NCBI GenBank assembly: GCA_002840015.1
Contig: PGZE01000027.1
Location: 1 to 64,000 of the forward strand
Direction: 5' to 3'
Length of the DNA: 64,000 bases
Origin: Gammaproteobacteria bacterium HGW-Gammaproteobacteria-2
Lineage (GTDB): Bacteria; Pseudomonadota; Gammaproteobacteria; Xanthomonadales; Xanthomonadaceae
Each line of letters starts with the position of its first letter. The stretch's first letter is position 1. This document shows positions 58,255 to 64,000 of this stretch, in pieces. A model generated the notes under the pieces. That model made no database searches. It was not told the origin of the DNA and was given only the letters and a program-made list of their open reading frames with translations. A program made the translations under genes and the position numbers.

Positions 58255-59720
58255 GGCTGACTCCCCAACGTGAAATAAAATGTAGCGCCGTGATTTACTG
58301 CGGCCTTTGCCCAGATACGCCCGCCGTGACGATGCACAATGCGGTTCACTGTAGCAAGACCAATGCCGGTGCCGGAAAACTCGGATGAGCGGTGCAACCG
58401 GCAGAAGGCGGAAAACAACTTGCTGGCATATTCCATATCAAAGCCGGCACCGTTGTCGCGCACAAAGAAGACGATTTCATCCTCATGCCGTTCTTGTCCC
58501 AATACGATGATAGCTTGAGTTGTTTTGCTGGTGAATTTCCAGGCATTTTCCAGCAAATTTTCGAGCATCACGCGCAACAAGCCCACGTCGGCATTTGCTG
58601 CCAGATCTGGCTGAATGGTGACGGACACATCGCGCTGCGGCGTTTGTAGTCGAAATTGCGCAATGATTTCTTGCGCCATTGCAGAAATATCGACTGGGAC
58701 TTTCGAAAGTTCAGACTGGGTGACGCGCGACAAGCGCAACAGATCATCAATCAAATCACCCATTCGCTGGGCTTCGCTGCGTACCCGGCGCAGATACTCA
58801 TGCCCCTTGGCATCCAGTTGCTCGCCGCAATCCTCTTGCAAGGCGAGGCTCCAGCCATCGATGCCGCGCAGTGGCGCACGCAAGTCGTGCGACACCGAAT
58901 AACTGAATGCCTGCAGTTCCTTGTTTGCCATGTCCAGCTGATTGGTGCGATCTGCAACCCGTTGTTCGAGGCTGGCGTTGAGCTCGCTGATTTCCTGTCG
59001 CGATACGATTAACGCGCCATAGCGTTCGGTGAGCACATCGACCATGGCGACGATGGCGTTGCGCAAATGCTCAAGTTCGCCAATGAATCGCTTGCCAGCA
59101 AGCGATGCCGGCACTTCGTGGCCTATGGCTGCTTCTGCTTCAGTAGCGAAGCGCTGGATTGCTCGGATGGGAGCAAGTACCAGCCAGCGCAGCATCAGAT
59201 AAAGCCCCGCAACCAGAGCCAGATCAATGGTTATCAAGCCGATCAATAAACGAAGTCGCATGGCGGCCAACACAGACATTACGCCGTTTGCGTTTACTGC
59301 CAGGGTGACTTCGCCCAGCACTTCGCCTTTACGCCGGATGATGCCGGTCGCCGCGGGTGGTAGGCGATCATGCGTTCTGGCCGTCGTTTCGGAAGGCAGG
59401 CCAGTTTGCACGCGCTTACGCCATCGCGGACTGATCTCCGGATTGAGGAAACGAAGGGTGACGGCATCGACTGCCGGATTACGCATGCTGGCATCCAGTA
59501 CGCCATCGATTTGAGAAGCATCGAGATTCCAGACCGGTGCCTCCAGTGAAATCGTCAATTGCCCGATGCCGCGCTGTTGCATGGCAGTTAGTGCATTCCA
59601 CTGCTCGTCAGCAAATGCGCGATAAAACGTCCAGGCAGATAACGTTGAAATCAGGCTCACACAAGCCACCAGCACCAGCGTGACGACTGTACTGATGGAG
59701 CTTGTGCGCAAGCGTTTCAT
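58251..59720 (-). CDS. membrane sensor histidine kinase
   Basis: 489 residues from ATG 59720 (MKRLRTSS); an earlier ATG at 59756 is less likely. Two membrane helices (about 10-32 and 160-180) flank a periplasmic region of about 125 residues; then HAMP-like linker, coiled coil, HisKA with phospho-His near 276 in YSVSHDLRAPLRG, and HATPase boxes NLLENAWKF, DNGAGFD and GTGIGLA. Likely phosphorylates the two REC domains encoded next. Sensory ligand unknown. Confidence 0.92.
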   Translation of the reverse strand: MKRLRTSSISTVVTLVLVACVSLISTLSAWTFYRAFADEQWNALTAMQQRGIGQLTISLEAPVWNLDASQIDGVLDASMRNPAVDAVTLRFLNPEISPRWRKRVQTGLPSETTARTHDRLPPAATGIIRRKGEVLGEVTLAVNANGVMSVLAAMRLRLLIGLITIDLALVAGLYLMLRWLVLAPIRAIQRFATEAEAAIGHEVPASLAGKRFIGELEHLRNAIVAMVDVLTERYGALIVSRQEISELNASLEQRVADRTNQLDMANKELQAFSYSVSHDLRAPLRGIDGWSLALQEDCGEQLDAKGHEYLRRVRSEAQRMGDLIDDLLRLSRVTQSELSKVPVDISAMAQEIIAQFRLQTPQRDVSVTIQPDLAANADVGLLRVMLENLLENAWKFTSKTTQAIIVLGQERHEDEIVFFVRDNGAGFDMEYASKLFSAFCRLHRSSEFSGTGIGLATVNRIVHRHGGRIWAKAAVNHGATFYFTLGSQP

Positions 59721-59970
59721 GGTTGCAGTTTTACAGTCATATCGGGTATCGCACAATATTTCCCTGTGTAGCGCTTCGTCTCAATCAGACAGGCTGCCAG
59801 GCTGCAAAGCCGCCAAGTTATGGTTGTCCCGGCGGGAGAAGGAGTCGGCGTGCCTGGCTGAGAAATGGCGCAAATCAGGTGGTGCGAACGAATACACTGC
59901 CATGATGCTACCCGCATTGCTGTGCTTGCTGCGGGATGTGCAGTGCGCCAGGTCGCCAAGGAGAATTGCG
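59721..59970. promoter_or_regulatory. divergent region between two kinase genes
   Basis: 250 bp controlling the leftward kinase operon and the rightward CrbS-like gene. A 13-bp GACAGGCTGCCAG at 59788-59800 equals the right tip of the stop-codon-associated element (40078-40090), perhaps a remnant. No clear promoter seen. Confidence 0.35.
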
Positions 59971-62900
59971 TTGCTGAGTGTCAATGTACTGATTGTCGCG
60001 GGCTTGCTCTGGCTCGGTCTGCTATTTGGTGCAGCGCTGTGGGGTGAGCGAAGACCTGGGGTTTTTTCCCGGCATTGGGGTGTGATTTACGCCTTGTCGT
60101 TGGCGGTGTACTGCACCAGTTGGACGTTCTATGGCACTGTCACCCAGGCTGCGCGTTCGGGTTGGTGGCTGCCGCCGACATTCGTTGGCACGATCATGCT
60201 CTATACGTTTGGCATTGGCCTGTTGCAGCGCACGGTGCGCTTGGCGCGGGAGCACAATGCCACCTCATTGGCCGATCTGATTGCAACCCGTCTGGGCAAG
60301 GATTCTTGGCTGGCCGCAGCGGTAACTGCGGTCACTGTGGTCGGCATGATTCCGTATATCGCGTTGCAGCTCAAAGCCGTTGCAATGAGCCATGGGCTGT
60401 TGACCCATACATCGAGCTTCAGCCTGCCACCTTGGCGGGACAGCGCCTTGTACGTTGCGCTGGCAATGGCGGTATTTGCCATGCTGTTCGGCACTCGCCG
60501 CGCCTCGGCCGCAGAACACAATCGCGGCCTGGTGCTCGCGATGGCATTTGAATCGTTGCTCAAACTGGGCGCAATGCTGGCGCTTGGTACATTTGTTGCG
60601 TTCGGGCTCGACGATGTCGCGGTGACAGCACCGCCACCGGTTGGCAACGCCGATGGCTTCACGCCATTGGTGATGCTCGGTGTACTGGCGATTTTTACCC
60701 TGCCGCACCAGTTTCATGTCGGTGTGGTCGAGTGTCAGGACGAGCGACATTTACGCACCGCACGCTGGCTGTTTCCACTGTACATGTTGCTGATTGCATT
60801 GCCGATCTTGCCGCTGGCACGCGCTGGTCAGAAACATCTGGCAGCGTTGGGTGTGCCTTCGGACTTGTACGTGCTGGCATTGCCGCTGAGTCAAGGGCAT
60901 GACGGCCTGGCCCTGCTGGCATTTCTCGGTGGCCTGAGCGCGGCCACCGGCATGGTGATTCTGGCCACGCTGGCGCTCAGCTTGATGATCGGCAATCACT
61001 GGATCGCACCGCTGCTGCTGCAACGGCGCTCGGCGCTTCGCGCGGGCCGTGATCTGCGTGGCGCGGTGCTGATGCAGCGACGTTTTGCGATCCTGGCGGT
61101 GCTGATGCTGGCCTGGATATACAACCGGCTGGTTGGCGGCAACGATGCATTGGCGGACATGGGCGCGGTGTCGTTCTCAGCATTGGGCACGCTGGCGCCG
61201 GCATTGGGTTTCGCAATGTGGCGCCCCAACACGCCATCACGTGCGGTGATCTTTGGCATGGTGATCGGCTTCGCGTTCTGGTTCTGGGCATTGCCGCTTC
61301 CGGCACTGATGGAGGCGATGGGATCGAGCCCGGCATGGCTGCACGATGGCCCGTTCGGTATGCACTGGCTGGCACCCGACAGTTTGTTCGGCCTGACCGG
61401 CTGGAGCCGGTTGGGGCGTGCAGTCGCACTTAGCCTGTTGTTTGGCCCGATAGCCACCTTGCTTTGGGCAACGCGTGGACGGGGCCCGGCACGTGATTCA
61501 GGATTGAGTCTGTCCAAGCCGCAGCTGCGCGATATTGCCTCGCGTCTGTTGCCGAGTGAGCGCGTGCATACTTTGTTTGACGCCAGCACGACGACGGATA
61601 TCCAACTCGTTGCCGCAGTTGAACGCGAGTTGTCGGCGGTGCTTGGCGCTGCGTCTACGCGACTGTTGTTTGATGCAGCGCGGCGCGAAGCCGGACGCGA
61701 TCTGGATACCGTCGTTACCATCGTTGGTGAGGCATCGCAGGCGCTGCGCTTCAATCAGCAGGTGCTGGAGGCTGCGCTGGAAAACATGAGCCAGGGCATC
61801 AGTGTGGTTGATCGCAATCTGTGTCTGGTGGCCTGGAATCGGCGCTATGTCGAATTGTTTGGATTCCCTGCAGAACTGTTGCAAGTTGGGCGGCCAATTG
61901 CCGATTTGGCGGCGTTTGCCTTGAATGCTGACCCGAATATTGCAGAGTCGGTAAATGAAAAAATACAACGGCGGCTGGCACATATGCGCGCCGGTACCGC
62001 GCACTTGTCCGAACGCCAGTTTCCCGATGGCGCCATCGTGGAAATTCGCGGCAACCCGATGCCGGGTGGAGGTTTTGTCGCCACCTTTACTGATGTCACC
62101 GCTTTCCGGCGTGCCGAAGAGGCTCTGCGCCGCGCCAACGAAACACTGGAGCAGCGAGTGCGCGCGCGTACCGTTGAACTGGAAGCCGCCAGCCGCGCCG
62201 CGCAACGCGCCAACGAGGGCAAGAGCCGGTTTCTGGCGGCGGTCGGCCATGACCTGATGCAGCCGCTGCATGCGGCGCAGTTGTTCAATCACGCGCTGGC
62301 GCAGCAATTGCGTCACCCCGAATACCGCGAAACGGTGGATCACATTCGCGGCGCGTTGGCCTCCACTGAGTCGCTGTTGGCAGGTTTGCTTGACCTCTCG
62401 CGATTGGATGCCGGCGGCATGGAGCCGCAGCGCCGTGATTTTGCGCTGAGCGAGGTGCTCGACAACCTGGCTTCGGAGTTCGGCGTGCTGGCCGCAGAAC
62501 AGCAAATCCGTCTGCATTACCAAGCGACCAGACACTGGGTGAACAGCGACCCGGCATTGTTGCGCCGGGTATTGCAGAACTTTCTGTCCAATGCCGTGCG
62601 CTATGCCGAACGTGGCCGCGTGTTGCTTGGTGTGAGGCGCTGCGGCGCGATGCTGGAGATCCAGGTATGGGATACCGGGGCCGGAATCACACCGGGAGAG
62701 CAAAGCCTGGTTTTTGAGGAGTTTCGCCGCGGCGACAGCGCGCGCGGGCAGGGGCTGGGCCTGGGCTTGTCGATTGCCGAGCGTATGGCACGCTTGCTTG
62801 AGCATCCGTTGCGGCTGCAATCATGGCCCGGTCGCGGCAGCCTGTTTGCGGTGCGCGTGCCGCAGGTGACGACGCGCACCCTCATCGCCGAAGCAGTTCC

Positions 62901-63297
62901 GACCGTGCCAATGCCGACAACCACATCTGGCAATATCGTGATCGTCGATAACGACCTTAGCGTGCGGCGTGCCATGGAAGCGCTGCTCTCGGCATGGGGC
63001 TTCACGGTGTCAAGTGCGCGCGATGGCATGCAGGCGGCAGTACTTTGTGGGCAAAATCGGCCGGCATTGCTGGTGCTCGATTACCACCTCGATTGCGGTG
63101 CTACCGGTCTTGATGTATGGCGCAGTCTGTGCGCGCGGTTCGGGCCATTGCCGGCGTTGGTAATTACCGCCGATCACAGCGATAGCGTCAGCCGCGCGGT
63201 GTTTGATGCTGGCCTGTTGTTGTTGCATAAACCACTCAAGCCGCTGGCCTTGCGTTCGGCGCTGGAGCGCTTGCTGCGGGCAGCACTGGCGCGGTAG
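59971..63297 (+). CDS. CrbS/MxtR-like symporter-PAS-hybrid histidine kinase
   Basis: About 1108 residues starting at TTG 59971; AAGGAG lies seven bases upstream and the product begins MLSVNVLIVAG, as in the family, while the upstream open frame is unlike it. The first half is a sodium/solute symporter-type domain with about 13 helices (SGWWLPPTFVGTIMLYTFGIG). Then a linker, PAS (MSQGISVVDRNLCLVAWN), HisKA with VGHDLMQPLH (near 760), HATPase (NFLSNAVRY, DTGAGI, GLGLGLSI) and REC with Asp near 1036 (VLDYHLD). CrbS/MxtR kinases control acetate use in Vibrio and Pseudomonas. Confidence 0.85.
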   Translation: MLSVNVLIVAGLLWLGLLFGAALWGERRPGVFSRHWGVIYALSLAVYCTSWTFYGTVTQAARSGWWLPPTFVGTIMLYTFGIGLLQRTVRLAREHNATSLADLIATRLGKDSWLAAAVTAVTVVGMIPYIALQLKAVAMSHGLLTHTSSFSLPPWRDSALYVALAMAVFAMLFGTRRASAAEHNRGLVLAMAFESLLKLGAMLALGTFVAFGLDDVAVTAPPPVGNADGFTPLVMLGVLAIFTLPHQFHVGVVECQDERHLRTARWLFPLYMLLIALPILPLARAGQKHLAALGVPSDLYVLALPLSQGHDGLALLAFLGGLSAATGMVILATLALSLMIGNHWIAPLLLQRRSALRAGRDLRGAVLMQRRFAILAVLMLAWIYNRLVGGNDALADMGAVSFSALGTLAPALGFAMWRPNTPSRAVIFGMVIGFAFWFWALPLPALMEAMGSSPAWLHDGPFGMHWLAPDSLFGLTGWSRLGRAVALSLLFGPIATLLWATRGRGPARDSGLSLSKPQLRDIASRLLPSERVHTLFDASTTTDIQLVAAVERELSAVLGAASTRLLFDAARREAGRDLDTVVTIVGEASQALRFNQQVLEAALENMSQGISVVDRNLCLVAWNRRYVELFGFPAELLQVGRPIADLAAFALNADPNIAESVNEKIQRRLAHMRAGTAHLSERQFPDGAIVEIRGNPMPGGGFVATFTDVTAFRRAEEALRRANETLEQRVRARTVELEAASRAAQRANEGKSRFLAAVGHDLMQPLHAAQLFNHALAQQLRHPEYRETVDHIRGALASTESLLAGLLDLSRLDAGGMEPQRRDFALSEVLDNLASEFGVLAAEQQIRLHYQATRHWVNSDPALLRRVLQNFLSNAVRYAERGRVLLGVRRCGAMLEIQVWDTGAGITPGEQSLVFEEFRRGDSARGQGLGLGLSIAERMARLLEHPLRLQSWPGRGSLFAVRVPQVTTRTLIAEAVPTVPMPTTTSGNIVIVDNDLSVRRAMEALLSAWGFTVSSARDGMQAAVLCGQNRPALLVLDYHLDCGATGLDVWRSLCARFGPLPALVITADHSDSVSRAVFDAGLLLLHKPLKPLALRSALERLLRAALAR

Positions 63298-63309
63298 GCG
63301 CGCGGCAAC

Positions 63310-63975
63310 TCAGGGTGAAATCCGGGCCGCAGGGTCAGTCAATGACAACTCGCGCAGCACCACCCCGGCCTGGGTGCGGTTGCGCACGCCAAGTTTTTCA
63401 AATATCACGCTGATATGCGCTTTGACTGTGCGTTCCTGAATATCGAGCCGGTCCGCAATCTGCTTATTGAGCAGACCCTCGGCAACCAGCGCGAGTACAC
63501 GGAATTGTTGTGCGGTCAGGCTCGCCAGACGTACCGCCAGATCGGTATCGCGCCGGTGCGAGTGGGTCATCGCCACCGCGTTGCGAAGGGCGTTCGGCAA
63601 CCAGGGTTGGCCGCTCAGCACACTCAGAACGGCGTCGCGCAGGGACTCAAGGTTGGCGCTTTTCGGGATGAAGCCCGCTGCGCCATGATCCAGCGCGCGA
63701 CGAATCACCTGAGGATCATCGTTGGCGGATACCACCACCACGCCGACTGCAGGGTGCTGCGCGCGAATCGCCGCCAGCCCCGCGAGGCCATGATTGCCAG
63801 GCATGTGCAGGTCGAGCAGCACCAGGTCGATGTCCGGCATTGCTGTCAGCGCGGCCAATGCCTCGTCCAGATTGCCCGCTTCGGTAATGCACACCTCGGC
63901 GATGACACCGGCCAATGCCTGGCGCAACGCGGCACGAAACAGTGGGTGGTCGTCGGCAATCAGCAGATGGGCCAT
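63310..63975 (-). CDS. CrbR/ErdR-like LuxR-family response regulator
   Basis: 221 residues: REC with Asp55 (LVLLDLHMPG) and acidic pair ADDHP, switch VVVSAN and Lys in FIPKSA, then a LuxR-type HTH at about 155-215 (LTAQQFRVLALVAEGLLNKQIADRL). Tail-to-tail with the CrbS-like kinase, 12 bp apart, so probably its partner. In Pseudomonas and Vibrio the pair activates acs for acetate scavenging; no acs gene is in the window. Other NarL-type roles are possible. Confidence 0.85.
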   Translation of the reverse strand: MAHLLIADDHPLFRAALRQALAGVIAEVCITEAGNLDEALAALTAMPDIDLVLLDLHMPGNHGLAGLAAIRAQHPAVGVVVVSANDDPQVIRRALDHGAAGFIPKSANLESLRDAVLSVLSGQPWLPNALRNAVAMTHSHRRDTDLAVRLASLTAQQFRVLALVAEGLLNKQIADRLDIQERTVKAHISVIFEKLGVRNRTQAGVVLRELSLTDPAARISP

Positions 63976-64000
63976 GACCGCAGTGTAATGCTTAGTGGCG

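Noticed and set aside
61498-62820. 440-codon minus-strand frame opposite the CrbS-like kinase
   Set aside because: Shadow in a GC-rich gene; no domain recognised.

Overview
The window is gene-dense, GC-rich bacterial chromosome. Gene content and order point to a gammaproteobacterium, most likely Xanthomonadales/Lysobacterales (Rhodanobacteraceae- or Lysobacter-like). Supporting blocks are dnaE-accA, leuS-lptE-holA-nadD-rsfS-rlmH-maf-rng-yhdP, yjgA divergent from pmbA, a stand-alone type IV pilus PilZ protein and a TorF-family porin. The species assignment is inference. No rRNA, tRNA, CRISPR array, phage or transposase gene was seen.

Layout. 1-4.9 kb: end of tldD, yjgA, a broken pmbA, a DUF4870 membrane protein whose 3' end runs into ispA, xseB, pilZ and a shortened MipA-like barrel. 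4.9-18.1 kb: a complete-looking polyamine uptake and catabolism region with puuB and puuA on the minus strand, and puuD, a second puuA-like gene, a class III aminotransferase, potFGHI, a succinate-semialdehyde dehydrogenase and a TorF porin on the plus strand. Together these could import putrescine/spermidine, glutamylate and oxidise it, release GABA and send it to succinate. 18.2-31.5 kb: HIT protein, dienelactone hydrolase, CBS protein, rimO, the dnaE-accA-pyrC block, an APC permease, a hotdog-fold protein, a thioredoxin/TPR chaperone and a secreted amidohydrolase. 31.6-44 kb: leuS, lptE, holA, nadD, rsfS, rlmH, maf, rng and yhdP, a run of housekeeping genes for translation, envelope, NAD and ribosome assembly. 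44-48.96 kb: penicillin acylase and feoA-feoB plus a Cys-rich FeoC-like protein. 49-54.8 kb: minus-strand leucine catabolism (leucine dehydrogenase, isovaleryl-CoA dehydrogenase, thiolase, methylcrotonyl-CoA carboxylase beta) with an alanine-rich lipoprotein gene inside it. 54.9-64 kb: signalling, namely a translationally coupled kinase / receiver / receiver-GGDEF-EAL operon, then a CrbS/MxtR-like symporter-kinase with a convergent CrbR-like regulator.

The most notable observation is a set of five small internal losses, all in the first 34 kb: pmbA, the DUF4870/ispA junction, the MipA-like gene, rimO and leuS. Each removes roughly 60-200 bp of expected coding sequence, and three shift the frame. 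Because leuS and ispA are normally indispensable, assembly error is the leading explanation, but it has to be tested. A second theme is intergenic repeats. A 169-215 bp element with 19-bp inverted ends supplies the stop codons of both nadD and rng. A GGGACT-rich inverted repeat sits on the stop codon of a puuA-like gene. A REP-like GTCGCCCACAGGGTG motif occurs three times. I found no clear new defence or mobile system. The best candidates for something undescribed are the stop-codon-associated element and the possible attenuator inside the polyamine operon.
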